Source: Thunnus maccoyii
Lineage: Eukaryota > Chordata > Actinopteri > Scombriformes > Scombridae
DNA length: 64,000 nt
Assembly (NCBI RefSeq): GCF_910596095.1
Contig: NC_056550.1
Location: forward strand, 8,943,501-9,007,500
Direction of reading: 5' to 3'
Part shown: one piece after another, positions 34,701-45,010 of the stretch
How positions within the stretch are numbered: position 1 is the stretch's first letter
How the letters are laid out: each line of letters opens with the position of its first letter
Notes under the pieces: model-generated
What the model was told of the DNA's origin: nothing
The model's input: the letters and a program-made list of their open reading frames with translations, nothing else
Database searches by the model: none
Translations under genes and position numbers: made by a program

Positions 34701-36432
34701 CTGGGCTCCCATGAAAATGGACGGAGGGAGAAGATTAGAAATGTGAGGGGAGAAGATAAGGAGCAGGTTCTCTATCAGAAGAGAGGGATTTCAGTACAGG
34801 ACATTAAATATGCAAGCCAAATGGTTTACTCAGTCAGAAATGTCAAAGTTAAAGCTCAGTCCCCCACACATACTGGAAATGCTTCACAATTTTGTGGGTG
34901 GGTTGCATTTTTTGATTCACCTTCTTCAGTCTGCCAGGTCACCACGGAACTCCAGTCACTCCACTGACCCACGCTGGCCTGGGCCCTCACCCTGGCTTCA
35001 TACCTGCAACCTGGAAGCAATGATTGCTTCTCCAGTGTCATATTGGTACTTGTGACATCCTTAATCTGCAGAGAGAGAGAGGTTGAGTCCTGGTTTACAA
35101 AGAGATATTTGGTACAGTACAGTTATTGTATCTGCATTCAGTGTGTGGTGATAGATGTAGAATTAAAGACACTCATTTAACATCAAACTGGATTAGCAGC
35201 CAGCTACAAGTGCTTAACAGGCCTGCAAAACTTTGGGATTCTCAAAACCTTTCAAAACTGACTCCATGATTTCAAAAACAATATTTTTCATTGTCATTTG
35301 GCTAAAAGCTGGGTAGCAGATTTTGCATGTTTGATGCTTACAGTCCAGGAGGCATGTCTGTCTGGCCTGTAGCTGAGCTGGTATTTGAGGTTTTTGCTCA
35401 AGGAGGAGGAGGAAGGGTAGGGGCTGAACCATATGAGCTGCCAGTCTCCATCACCTGAATCGTGCATGGACAGATCCACTGGTGGGCGCGCTCTCACTGT
35501 ACAACACAAACACAAAAATCCAACTAATATTATTACCATACAAAATGTATACATTTGTACTCAATTACATGATTTATTTATATAATTATCACAGCAAATG
35601 TGACTGTTATTATTGACAGATGTCATGTTAACTCACAGTGCTGTGAGAGATGCAGAAGCTTGTGTGGGACAGACGAGCAGGGGGCCAGCGTCTTGTTGAA
35701 GAAGACGGTGTGCTTGCTGGCGACAACAAACACTTCATCTTCAAATCTGCACTTGACAATTCTGTGGTCATCTGCATCCTGGACTGCATCACCGTAAGGC
35801 TCACACGGCACGCTGCAAGGACATGGATGCAAAGCGGTGGGACAGAAAACCTTGGCTCCAGATTGACTAATCCTCTGTGCTAAACCTCCTCTTCACCTTG
35901 CTCTTCTAAACTGTTCTTACCTTTCCGATGCTGTCTTGAAGAAGAGCTGCAGTGGTGTGTTTATGTGTGGTGCTTCCTTCCACTCGCACTGGACGTACGA
36001 CATGTAGTCGTTATGGCACTCTAAGGAATCCAGCACTGAAGACACTGGGTAGGGAGGGAGACATTTTGGTTTCAGGTAACTGGTCAGTTTACGTGCTAAA
36101 CTGCATTTAATGGTTATTATTTTGTGCTGAATCTATACTTTAACTATCTCTTATAATAATGCAATGTCATAGTGGCCACATTCATTCATGTTGATGTTGT
36201 TTTCCTCATTTTTTATTTAGAAATTGTATAACTGAGCCAACAAAATATTACAAATGAAAGTAGAGGATTCAATTAGATTCTAAAACCTGGTGTATAATTT
36301 GTCAGGTGAATACTGCACAGACTTACCGGTCTGTGGGCTGTTTATCTCAGGGATGGTACAACGATCCGGATCAGAGAGAAGAGCAAGATGAGGGAGCGTT
36401 GACCAAAGCATGACCCAGAAGAGAGCCATCAT
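31348..36432 (-). CDS. csf2rb: Cytokine receptor common subunit beta (CSF2RB-like), spliced, 14 coding exons, 712 aa
   Basis: Exons from 5' to 3' on the minus strand: 36432-36327, 36044-35921, 35812-35637, 35496-35342, 35065-34921, 34638-34506, 34326-34172, 33753-33620, 33206-33023, 32922-32826, 32632-32566, 32431-32352, 32092-31930, 31767-31348. All have GT/AG sites and the phases join into 2139 nt. The protein is a type I cytokine receptor: signal peptide; four fibronectin-III domains, two exons each; one transmembrane helix (about 445-463); Box1 with VPSPGKSKIL; and tyrosine motifs SGPY569, Y616VCLP and Y700CLLP. The last three match the GPY (Shc-type) and YLCLP/YCFLP (STAT5-type) sites of mammalian CSF2RB. 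It is the signalling chain for GM-CSF/IL-3/IL-5-type cytokines in mammals; the fish ligands are uncertain. The tail is about 185 residues shorter than in human. The start was chosen at MMALFW because a signal peptide follows. Confidence 0.92.
31930..32092 (-). CDS. csf2rb: csf2rb exon 13 (cytoplasmic, GPY motif)
   Basis: 163 nt, phase 2 to 0. It ends with SFSGPYIFCQ. The GPY569 core matches FNGPYLG of mammalian CSF2RB, a Shc docking tyrosine, though the preceding Asn is Ser here. The donor is TGTCAG|gtcagt. Confidence 0.9.
32352..32431 (-). CDS. csf2rb: csf2rb exon 12 (cytoplasmic)
   Basis: 80 nt, phase 0 to 2. It encodes a membrane-proximal cytoplasmic stretch with one tyrosine in the context ENTYICKVLN. 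The acceptor is ttgtgatccag, the donor ACATG|gtaata. Confidence 0.82.
32566..32632 (-). CDS. csf2rb: csf2rb exon 11 (Box1, JAK-binding)
   Basis: 67 nt, phase 2 to 0. RRVVVWVESVPSPGKSKIL matches the RRKWEEKIPNPSKSHL Box1 region of mammalian CSF2RB, which binds JAK2 (family knowledge). Confidence 0.9.
32826..32922 (-). CDS. csf2rb: csf2rb exon 10 (transmembrane segment)
   Basis: 97 nt, phase 1 to 2. It encodes SQSVTN followed by about 19 hydrophobic residues (LIYFFIGVFVITVFC) and a short juxtamembrane segment ending at Cys-Gln-Arg. Confidence 0.92.
33023..33206 (-). CDS. csf2rb: csf2rb exon 9 (FNIII domain 4, second half)
   Basis: 184 nt, phase 0 to 1. It has YQVKVRSLVRPGSG, then STWTDPVDW where a WSXWS box is expected, so the box is degenerate (W427-T-D-P-V). 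One sequon (NIT) is present. The donor is ATGCAG|gtactg. Confidence 0.9.
33207..33619 (-). other. csf2rb intron 8
   Basis: 413-nt AT-rich intron. The intron boundaries (CATCAG|gtgag and tccatcag|GATT) are clear. Nothing else is recognisable in it. Confidence 0.7.
33620..33753 (-). CDS. csf2rb: csf2rb exon 8 (FNIII domain 4, first half)
   Basis: 134 nt, phase 1 to 0. It encodes IRPNPPQQVKV, then WNWIVEWTLP and LYYQVCYNMT, the typical A-to-C strands of a membrane-proximal FNIII domain. The donor is CATCAG|gtgag. Confidence 0.92.
33802..34171 (-). other. csf2rb intron 7, with 23-base C homopolymer
   Basis: The intron runs from 34171 to 33754. It contains an uninterrupted C run at 34078-34100 on the plus strand (G on the transcribed sense strand) followed by a CCGCCCC-rich tail. 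No other feature was seen. Confidence 0.7.
34172..34326 (-). CDS. csf2rb: csf2rb exon 7 (FNIII domain 3, second half)
   Basis: 155 nt, phase 2 to 1, acceptor ccttgcctccag, donor CAACACA|gtgagt. Sequons NQT and NVT are present, with a cysteine pair (GCC, YSC). The donor was chosen because it gives phase 1, matching exon 8. A 23-base C run lies about 70 bp inside the following intron. Confidence 0.85.
34506..34638 (-). CDS. csf2rb: csf2rb exon 6 (FNIII domain 3, first half)
   Basis: 133 nt, phase 1 to 2. A second C-X9-C-X-W signature (C245, C255, W257; LHCVLDGEKEVMCSW) marks the start of a second cytokine-receptor module. The acceptor lies directly behind a (GA/CT)n tract. The donor is CACC|gtaagt. 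Confidence 0.9.
34921..35065 (-). CDS. csf2rb: csf2rb exon 5 (FNIII domain 2, second half, WSDWS)
   Basis: 145 nt, phase 0 to 1. It contains CRYEARVRAQA and a perfect W222-S-D-W-S226 box, the membrane-proximal signature of class I cytokine receptor modules. It sits here in domain 2, where human CSF2RB has a degenerate version. Confidence 0.95.
35342..35496 (-). CDS. csf2rb: csf2rb exon 4 (FNIII domain 2, first half)
   Basis: 155 nt, phase 1 to 0. It encodes RARPPVDL, a typical FNIII opening, then WQLIWFSPYP and LKYQLSYRPD, the YEVQYR-like strand of cytokine receptors. The donor is TGGACT|gtaagc. Confidence 0.93.
35637..35812 (-). CDS. csf2rb: csf2rb exon 3 (FNIII domain 1, second half)
   Basis: 176 nt, phase 2 to 1, acceptor tgtccttgcag, donor CAGCACT|gtgag. 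It encodes the rest of domain 1, with SVPCEPYG, a second cysteine pair (C in VKCRF and in LAPCSS) and one sequon (NKT). Confidence 0.9.
35921..36044 (-). CDS. csf2rb: csf2rb exon 2 (FNIII domain 1, first half)
   Basis: 124 nt, phase 1 to 2. It carries the class I cytokine receptor signature C45-X9-C55-X-W57 (LECHND...VQCEW), closely resembling the LRCYNDYTSHITCRW start of mammalian CSF2RB. The donor is GAAAG|gtaag. Confidence 0.93.
36327..36432 (-). CDS. csf2rb: csf2rb coding exon 1 (signal peptide)
   Basis: MMALFWVMLW begins a hydrophobic signal peptide ending near ALLS. The donor is ACCG|gtaagt, phase 1. A good acceptor (tctgtccacag) ends at 36435, just before GAATGATGG, so the ATG may lie at the start of a second exon behind a 5' UTR exon. 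An in-frame upstream ATG near 36516 (MMMWIHR) gives a poorer N-terminus. Confidence 0.75.
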
Positions 36433-36609
36433 TCCTGTGGACAGATAGGGCAATTGGAGCCCCTTTTTCTGAATTGATCTCAGGAAACTCTTAACTCTGT
36501 GTATCCACATCATCAAGAAGTCTGTAGATGACAGGAAGAGTAGGGTGTATATAGAGAAGAGAGAGAGACAGAATGAGAGAGAGGATTAGCTCATTTACTA
36601 GAAATAATG

Positions 36610-36656
36610 AAGAAATGAGTCATGACCACACTGCCAGTGCTCACTTCCGCTTTGAG
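36610..36656 (-). promoter_or_regulatory. PU.1/ETS-like and AP-1 motifs upstream of csf2rb
   Basis: On the minus strand CAAAGCGGAAGTGA (36654-36641) closely matches the PU.1 consensus AAAGNGGAAGTG. The palindromic TGAGTCA at 36616-36622 is an AP-1 site. Both lie about 180-225 bp upstream of the chosen csf2rb ATG, within a likely promoter or 5' UTR region. Mammalian CSF2RB is a myeloid gene under PU.1 control (established knowledge). Confidence 0.5.
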
Positions 36657-38059
36657 TATATGCTTGTTGTGGGATGTCACCACACATCCGCCTGCCTCTT
36701 ATCTCTCTCTGTCACATGTGATAGACCCTGATAAAAAAAGAAAACACATGCTGCCACTGGGGATCGTACACATTAAGGTAAAATAGCAAACACTGGTGAC
36801 ACAGATGAGTGGTTTTACCACTCAGTTCGAATCTCCAGTCTGACGCTTGTCTGTTAATAAGCAGACTACCTGCAAAAAATGTTTACATCTTTAAAATGGC
36901 TGAATATCTAAGAAGAAAAAGGCATTTTGAAATTTTGTGTTGCAAAAATATTTGTGTATCAGGGGACAGAGTGATCCTCAAACTAACTAGACTAAGTTAC
37001 AAAAGGTTAAATCTGAAAGAGTGCTGATACGGTGTAACATATATGAAAACATACTATGAAAGTTCTTTCACTTTTGCTCAATTTCATGGGCCACAAAGCA
37101 TTTAGAAATCCATTTATCTACTGAACTATAATGCAAATTCAATTTTCAGGAAGTTATACATGACTAGTTTATTTTTAGGTTGTTTTTGTATGTATTTCAT
37201 TTTCTTTAAAATGTGATTGTTTGTACCCAAAAGCCTCCATAAGTGGCCCACACATTAAAGACAATGACTTTAATCCTTAAAATTCACCCTAAAATTCACA
37301 AACTATCATTATTAGTTTTGTTTACTATAATACTTTTTAAAATGTATTAAACAAGTTCTACAATTCTGAAGGGTAATTAATGATAACTACAGCGCAAAGC
37401 CTAAGAAATGTTGGAAACATATTTGTCAGTGACATGTTTAATTACTGATTTATTGTAATCATTTCAGCTTCCTCATAAAAATAATCCTCCTACAATAATA
37501 CATTAATATATTTGATTTATATTGCAAATATAACGATGTGGATCTTAGACAAATAAATACAAATAATAAAATTTAAAATATTTTTGTCGCATAACTTGTG
37601 TAAACCTTAGTGTTTAGCCCTTTTCACAGTTTTTAGAACATATTCAAATTGACTGAGGAATAAAGAAAGGGGAGAAAAGAAAACAAAAGAAAACAAAATA
37701 AAAAGGTAGCTGTAATAATTTCAGCGCCGTTAAAAAAAGATAAACCAAAGGGGGGATTTTAAGGTTCAATCAGGTGTAACAGACCTCCCCCCTCTGTGTT
37801 TCTTGATGCTGTTTACAGTAGAAGGTTGGGGAATCCCCCCATCAGGAGGATGTGCAAATCCAACAATGACTTTCACACCAAATAAACTTTTCAACCTTTT
37901 CTTGCCTGTGGTGCAGCAGGTCACACAAAGAACAAAGCGGCAGTTTTAATGGTGATGCTGACATGAAACTGTCAGCCGGGTAAAATTAGACACAATGGAG
38001 ATTAACCCAAACTATGCACATACACAGACAACCTGCAAATCTAACTATAAAGGAAGGAC
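36657..38059. other. Upstream of csf2rb, no gene seen
   Basis: AT-rich sequence. The part nearest csf2rb contains CACATGTG (E-box-like palindrome, about 36714) and may belong to its promoter. Beyond that nothing is recognisable. Confidence 0.55.
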
Positions 38060-38336
38060 CCTGTGTATCTCTCTCTGTCCCTCTGTATGTCCTTCGTGTT
38101 TCTCCACAACTGTTCATCCAATCGACTTCACACTTAGGGGTTGATCTGCTTAGGACCCAAGGACGTACAGTGTCGAATTTGGTGCAATTTGGAAATGTGA
38201 GACATTTAATATTTATAAAAGGACTATGCTGTGCAAGAGTAAGGAAAGAACAGGGTGTTGAAATGGTGACCGTCCTCGCTGAGGTGGAGCATTTCTCTGA
38301 ATGTGGAAATGAATGTGGATTAGTATGAGTGGATAT
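38060..38336 (+). repeat. Teleost dispersed repeat fragment
   Basis: The segments CTCTCTCTGTCCCTCTGTATG, TTTCTCCACAACTGTTCATCC, ATCGACTTCACACTTAGG and AGTGTCGAATTTGGTGCAAT occur in the order of a frequent fish repeat. Its function is unknown to me. Confidence 0.55.
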
Positions 38337-40487
38337 TCTTATTCGGGATAAAATTTGATGATTTGGAAATTGCATAGGGCCTAATTGGAAATGACTAATC
38401 CCTGCATGAGTCATTTTCACCAAAAAATATATTTATGCTTCTCTTTTTTTGTACACCATAATAATAACCATAAGCATGAGCACAGCTGGTGATCAGAGCT
38501 GTAGAGCAAGTCAGAGAAGTTTTTTCACATGATGTGCTCTAAAAAGAGCAGAGTAGACAGCGAAAACATGGCTTTTAATCAAGAATGGACAGACTCTTAG
38601 GCTACTTCCCACAGGCAGTTCATATGTCTCATATAAGTGCACATCTTTTGAGCAAACATACCCACTCAAAAGATCTGAACTGAAACCACAGAACATAAAT
38701 TATCTAAGAGCCCAATGCGATCGATCCACTTGATTTCAGGATACACATTTTTTCACCCAGCTCACTGTTATGTATTTTATTTTTAAATGCAGCCCTAGCT
38801 ATACTTGAAATGAGAAAAGATTCACTATTACAGTACTTAAAATCTGTGTATAATAGAATGTTAGTTTCTTTCCTGTTGTTCGTATTCATTCACACCTCAC
38901 TTCAACAGCATTAAGTTTTTTGTGCGCTGAAGCAGCAATACCAGAGGTCAAGCAATCAGTCCGCTCCGAACAGGCACTTTTTGAACAGCCACTGAACAAA
39001 TCCATTACTATTTACTTATATAGCTGTGTGTTTTTTCTTGGTGATGTTTGGATTATATCATCCATTTTTACATTTCTTTCAGTGCATTGTCCAAGTCAAC
39101 TTCCCTAACTTACACACTTCTTGTCTGTTGCTGAGAATTCACAGTAATCCAGCTCATATATCAGTCACAGGATCAACACGAAAGAATTTGTGTCACTCAA
39201 CACATTTCACAACTGATTCAAAAGGCCTTACACACTCTAATGAAGACCAAACAGCAAGTCCAGTTGCCTTTGACGTACTACTTTCAGATAAAATGATTGT
39301 ATCCTGATATCATCAAGGGAAATTAGCGCTGAACTGACATGAATATCACTTTATTTTTACAGCATAAAGTCATTATGAAGCTGGGAAATGAAAAGTTCAA
39401 ATTAAACACAGTTAAAGTACATACAGCAGAGCACACACAAGCCCACACTTACTCAACCATCCACAAATCACTTGAGGTACATCTCCTAGATCACCTACCT
39501 TACATGGTACATGAAGATTTTTACACATTTTCCTTTGTCAGTGTGCCTGTCTGTCACCATTGCTTCCTTCTTGTCAACCAGCTCCTCATGAACACTGTCG
39601 AGAACTGTGGGAGTTTCCTCCGTGACGAGTTTAATTTCCCCTTTCTGTCCATGGTGACAATTTATGTCAGTTTCTCTTGAATGCATGCTCAGCTGTTTTA
39701 ATTTACAGCTTCCAAAATGCCACCATCCCTTAGCATTACTTGCTCTTATCATGCAGCCTTTATTACTGGTTGCCAAAGTTAATTTAAAAACTCAAATTAT
39801 TGTGGAAATACAGCTAATGAGGAATCATCTAAAAGCCTACAAAATGCAAAAATACACATATATGATTAGCCTGAAATGTAACCCCAGAAGAGTTTTTCAC
39901 ATTACGTTTTTGTGTTTCCTATTTAAATGTTGTATTCTGGTCTAACTGAGGATACATATTTTGGTTTCATGACATTGTCTCCTCAAGATATGCCAACTAG
40001 ATACAAGTATCAGTGGTTAATCTACCACATGCTTTGAGATAACAGCGCAGTTACACTTTTCCTTTCCTGTTGCTAAGCCACTTGCAACTGAAACCTTTAT
40101 TTAGTGCTCATTCTGATAGCACTTTCAGGATAGTACATACGTTTGTTTTAATTTATATTGTTGCACAATATATATACTTTCCCTTAAACTGTCTTGTCTA
40201 TTGCTAATTACATTTTCCGACAAGTGACTTTAAGTGCCTCACAGAGCTGGCCTGACTGCACTGCTGCCAATCAAAGGTGGGTGTAATGAACAAAACTTCA
40301 GAGTGTGATGGTTTAGTGCAGAGGCACGTGCTGCACCCACTTTTTTGAGGGGGAACAGTTTCACAACTCTGTGGCAGTGAAGTGAACAATTTTGAGAGTA
40401 AAACGCAAGTGATTAGATTAGATTAGATTAGACTAGATAACTCATTTTAAACTAGAGAGGGTAGTCAAAGAATTTACTACATCAGAT
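38337..40487. other. Intergenic, no gene seen
   Basis: AT-rich sequence with short, stop-limited frames. A short GATTA pentamer array lies at about 40411-40432. Confidence 0.65.
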
Positions 40488-40597
<110 letters not shown>

Positions 40598-41385
40598 ATA
40601 ATATGTCAGTGATCTGAAGGTGATGGAGACAAAAGTCCAAAAGTTCAAAAGATCATATATATGGGGGATGGAGGGAACTATGGTGTTAAATGCTGAACTG
40701 TGCTCAATGAACAGTAATCTCACATAGTTCCCTTCTCAGTGTCTCCTACATAGTGTCTTCTGTTGATTGGTTGGGACGATAGGCAAACTGTAGTGAGTCT
40801 AGCATGCTGGGTAGTGAGAAGCAGATGTAATCTTTGACCAGCCGTTCAAAGCACTTCATCACTCCAAAGGTAAGTGATGCTGGGCGCTAGTCATTCAGGC
40901 CGGCTGGTCTGGTCTTGAAATGATGGTGGACTGTTTGAAGCATGTGGGCATGATGGCCTGGGGGGAGGGAGGGGGCTTGTAATCTATCATAGTTCTTAGA
41001 CCACATGCTTCTGGGATTGCCCTCCTGGAATTGTAGTTCCACTTTCTTCCCGTTGTCCCTTTTTGCTTATTTCACTGCTCTTCTTACATTGTAGGCTGCT
41101 ACTTTATAATCGTCCATTTTTCCAGACTCCAGCCCTAAGCTGTAGGCTGCAGTGTGTGTGTTTATGGCATGCCAGATGGTTCTGGCAATCCATGGTTTCT
41201 GGTTGTGATTATGATTTAACTGTAGTTTTGGGTACAATACCTTCTGTTGTTTCACAAATTACAGAAAATCCACCACAGACCATTTATTGCCATCTTGCAT
41301 CACTGGGGGCATGTGTTGTAGTTTGCTTACATACCTTAACGACAGCAAGATGGCCACACGGTCACTCTTCCCGAACACGGGTAGC

Positions 41386-42794
41386 CAGGGGTCTCAAACT
41401 CAAATTACCTGGGGGCCGCTGGAGGCAGAGTCTGGGTGAGGCTGGGCCGCATTACATATTCCACAAAAAAACCTTAGCAGGCGCATGCTTTTGTTGTTGT
41501 AAACGTCGTCATAGAAACGAGTGAAACAAATGGCATCATAAAAAATATCTTTATAATGTTTATTGTGCAAGGCAATTACTATGGAGTAAAATGTTTTGAG
41601 GAATAAATCTCTTTCCGCAAATGATTCAGTATATTCCATTCACCCAAAATATTTTTTCAAATAATTTGTCCGTGAATGTCACATCATTGCAGAGCAAACG
41701 TGGAGAATATGAAGCCGGGACAGTAGGACACCATTATCCCATGGTTTGCACCTCCATGGCTGCAAACCATGGGATGCAGCCATGGAGGCGTTATTTATTG
41801 GCTTTTATTTTCTATAATAACTCCATGGATGCAGCGGGCGCTGCGAAGCTAGCGGCGTTGTCAAATCAAATATGACGTGTGGCACAGCAGCATCAGCTGT
41901 ACGGTGTTTTGTTACACTCCGTATTTATGATCTCTGTCGGATAAACATAAGTGTGTGTTTATGAAAACGTATATATTAACTTTTAATTCACCTCACAACG
42001 TGGCATTATGTGACAGAAATATGCACATACATTATTATCTGCCAGACTTAGAAAGACGCAGATACACCTAGTTCTGTTTTTTTTAATGTCACACACTGTG
42101 GAATCACATGCACGAGCCTCATTTACTGTCACAGTGAGCCACAAATGGATGTAAAGGTCTTTGAACCTCCGTTTGTACGTCAACAGTTGTGTCTGTTCCG
42201 CTCATCAGACCGCAGTGAGAATTACGCAAAGGCTCTCCAACAGCTGATCTTTACGCACGGCTGCTGTGGATATTTGAAATGACTTTACCCCTAATCATTA
42301 CATTTTTTCTGCAAATCGTCACCACTGTAAATTGTCAGTCATCATTATTAAACATCAGAAGAATGATAAATGATTTATTGATAGAGCTCGTGTTGAAACG
42401 GACTTTACAAAGTGCTTCAAAACAAAATGAAGTGATCGTTAACAGAGAGATGATGCTGAAATAAACAGAACGATGCTTTAATAAGGTTTAATAATTCACC
42501 TTTGAATTCTACTGAAAGCTGTGTAGCAAAAATAACGACAAAATCTATCGTGGGGTGCGCACATTCTCAGCGCACATTCTTCCTGTATAAATAGCATAGT
42601 TGTTATGAAACAGCCATATACCCCTGTGATTGGCAGGTTCGTTCAGCGCCAGCTTGTGCAATAAAGGGACCTTCCACACGCAACACAGTAAAGTGCCATT
42701 CATATAAAACTCTAACTCTAACTAACGTTAAACTTTCATATCAAGGTGGGGGGCCACAAAATATCAGCCCGCGGGCCGCGAGATTGAGACCCTG
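41386..42794. mobile_element. hAT-like non-autonomous element inserted in the LINE
   Basis: The left end is CAGGGGTCTCAAACTCAA. The right end read inward is CAGGGTCTCAATCTCGCGG. These are inverted termini next to GGGGGCCGC/GCGGGCCGC blocks. It interrupts the minus-strand LINE between its endonuclease and RT parts. Length is 1409 bp with no transposase frame. The flanking 8-mers (CGGGTAGC and CTCTGTAG) do not match well, so the hAT assignment rests on the termini only. Confidence 0.65.
41738..41788. repeat. Two overlapping perfect inverted repeats
   Basis: Repeat A is CCCATGGTTTGCA (41738-41750) with TGCAAACCATGGG (41761-41773). Repeat B is CCTCCATGGCTGCA (41751-41764) with TGCAGCCATGGAGG (41775-41788). 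Arms are 13 and 14 bp with no mismatch. The loop of A contains the left arm of B, so only one hairpin can form at a time. Confidence 0.9.
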
Positions 42795-43610
42795 CTCTGT
42801 AGCTGTTTTTGAATGGTGTGCGGCAGTGATTCAGAGTGTTTATTCCCCTTGTGGTGCAGTCAATATGTTGATGGAAGTCAGGCATAACCTTCTTAAGGTT
42901 AGCCTGATTGACAGCAACAATGAGTGCACCATCAGGATTACCGGTCTGTGAGCAATTCAAGTCTTTGCAAAGATCCCACAGGGCAGCCTCTGTACTCGTC
43001 TGTGGTGGGATGTAGACCGCTGTGATAATGACAGATTTAAATTCCCTTGGTAGGAAGTCCAGTATCTCCAGTAACTCCAGATCAGGTGAGCATGAACAGG
43101 ATAGCATAAAGCATACGCCTCCTCCTTTTTTCTTGCCAGAGTCCTCTGTTCTGTCAGATCGGCGCTGAATGGCGCTGTCTGGCATTCCAGGATTTAGCCA
43201 AGTTTAGGTGAAAAATAGGACATTACAGTTCCTGATATTCCATTGGGAACTAATGCTGGCATGGAGGTTGTCCAGTCTTTTATCCAACACCTGTACATTG
43301 GCTAGCAAGATGCCTGGCATGCCTGGCAAGATGCCTGCATGGGACCAGGATTGCAGCCGGTGTTTATTCTCTCCACATTTACCTCAGTGTTTCCTCTGAT
43401 GTTGAGATGGAAGCAGAGATGGTCTTGCTTGTCTTTGTTGTCGGGATTGTAGTTGTTTGTCCCCTCCACCTTTTCCTTAATGTTAACTCTGATGTTTACA
43501 TTTGAAAACCTTAAGTTGGCAGTTTGCAGAGTCAGCAGGAGGAGAGTATGACTTAAACCACAACTGTATACTGTATAACAGTGCCCACCTTTCCTTTCCA
43601 CAACTATGAT

Positions 43611-45010
43611 TTTGACGATGTTGCTGAAAACCAGATGGGTACTGTATCTACTCTCCTGTTCTGATACTGGCAGTGGTGCTGGTGTGACTTAGTCTCTTAG
43701 TGAGAGACACCACTAAAGCTATTTGACACCCTTTATTATTTCTGAACATTTCATCCACCAGCCCACACTCATGGTGGTTACACATTCAGACTATTACTTA
43801 AATGCATCAGTACTTATGTTCCTTTTCACTTTCCTATAAATACTAGTTCCTAAAAAACAGAAATTTGATTCTGACTCAGACAAGCTTTTCAGATCTGTTT
43901 TCACTGAACCATTAAGTGCCTTTTACAAAATGAGTACTGTATACTCTTTGAGGTTATTCCTGAGGACGTGTGGCCTTTAAAATCCCCACACTGCCTTTAA
44001 GTAGCAGCATGCTGCATTACATGCATGCTACAGTTACACTCGTCATTTCAACATGACTTTAAAGACTTCATGCCAGTGCATGTTATCTGACACGTCCAGT
44101 AGTTTACTTGTCTTGGATCATGAGTCACATCACAGTCTGATAGCAGTCTTGGTTGGATGGCTTTGAGTCATGAGGAAGAAAAAAAACAGCTAAATCAACC
44201 TGACAAAGAGAGCAAGATGAAAAATGCAAAGGACATTTTAAGGCCATGTAAAAAAAGCCAGAAACATGCATGCACAGCATCAAATGTTCATAAATTATCA
44301 GCTTTCCAATACTGTACTTGTGACGTGCTTCTGCGTACAGTTTAAAGATCAAGAAAACAGAACACAAACCACACTGATGTTATCTGCTTGTGAGCTGTTT
44401 ATTGTTGCACATAACAAGTCAGCTTCATTATTTGCACCACTTAGTATTCAAAATGCTCAGCTGACCCTCTCATTCTCTCTCTCAAGCCCTCTGCCTTCCT
44501 GCCAACAAATGTCCTTAACGCCTCAGTCTGAGCAAAGTTGATGATGAGTGAAGATAGCATGACCAATTCCTCATTTCAACTGCTACCACACTGATGAGAA
44601 CCCACTCACGCATTTCACACTTGCAGTACTATATTTTAATTTTAAGATGAAAGGTCATTGCTTTGGCCGTTGACAGTTTATACTGTGATGACCTGGAGTT
44701 GCGATCTGCAAGAAACGGTCATAAAGAAACCATTTATTGCTTTAAAATAGATGTAAAACATATTCTTAGATGTCACATGCACAAGGGGCTCAAAACAACG
44801 AAAGGTCCCTTGTTTCTTGTTTGGTTGACACTCCTTTTCATTGCAATACAAACCCAAGCTAATATTCAACCACAGGCAACTGTTGCTACAGAGCTGTCAG
44901 CATTAGCACTTCACAGTGGGTTTGGCTCTGGTCCAGACAAATAGGGAAGACCAGAATAGTTTCTTTCTCTAGAGGCCTTAGGAAAAAAAACCCTCCTCTC
45001 GTTCTCAGAA
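43611..45010. other. Intergenic, no gene seen
   Basis: Short frames only. The last part (44960-45008) is pyrimidine-rich, CCCTCCTCTCGTTCTCAG, and looks like a splice acceptor in front of the frame at 45011. Confidence 0.5.

Larger units (their letters stand above)
40640..43610 (-). mobile_element. L2-type LINE relic, minus strand, split by a hAT-like insert
   Basis: On the minus strand 43185-42800 reads as an endonuclease-like frame: GGVCFML, FLPREFKSVIITAVYIPPQ, then NQANLKKVMPDFHQHIDC. 40900-40640 reads as reverse transcriptase: VMKCFERLVKDYI, LQFAYRPNQSTEDTM and LLFIEHSSAFNTIVPS. These are hallmark L2/CR1-clade segments of fish LINEs. The frames are broken by stops, and GDFN is lost, so it is a dead copy. 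41386-42794 is a later insertion. Confidence 0.8.

Noticed and set aside
40411..40432. Telomere-like GATTA array
   Set aside because: It is a five-base unit (GATTA), not TTAGGG, and only a few copies long. An ordinary microsatellite.
41063..41524. 153-codon plus-strand frame
   Set aside because: Antisense to the LINE relic and runs into the hAT-like insert.
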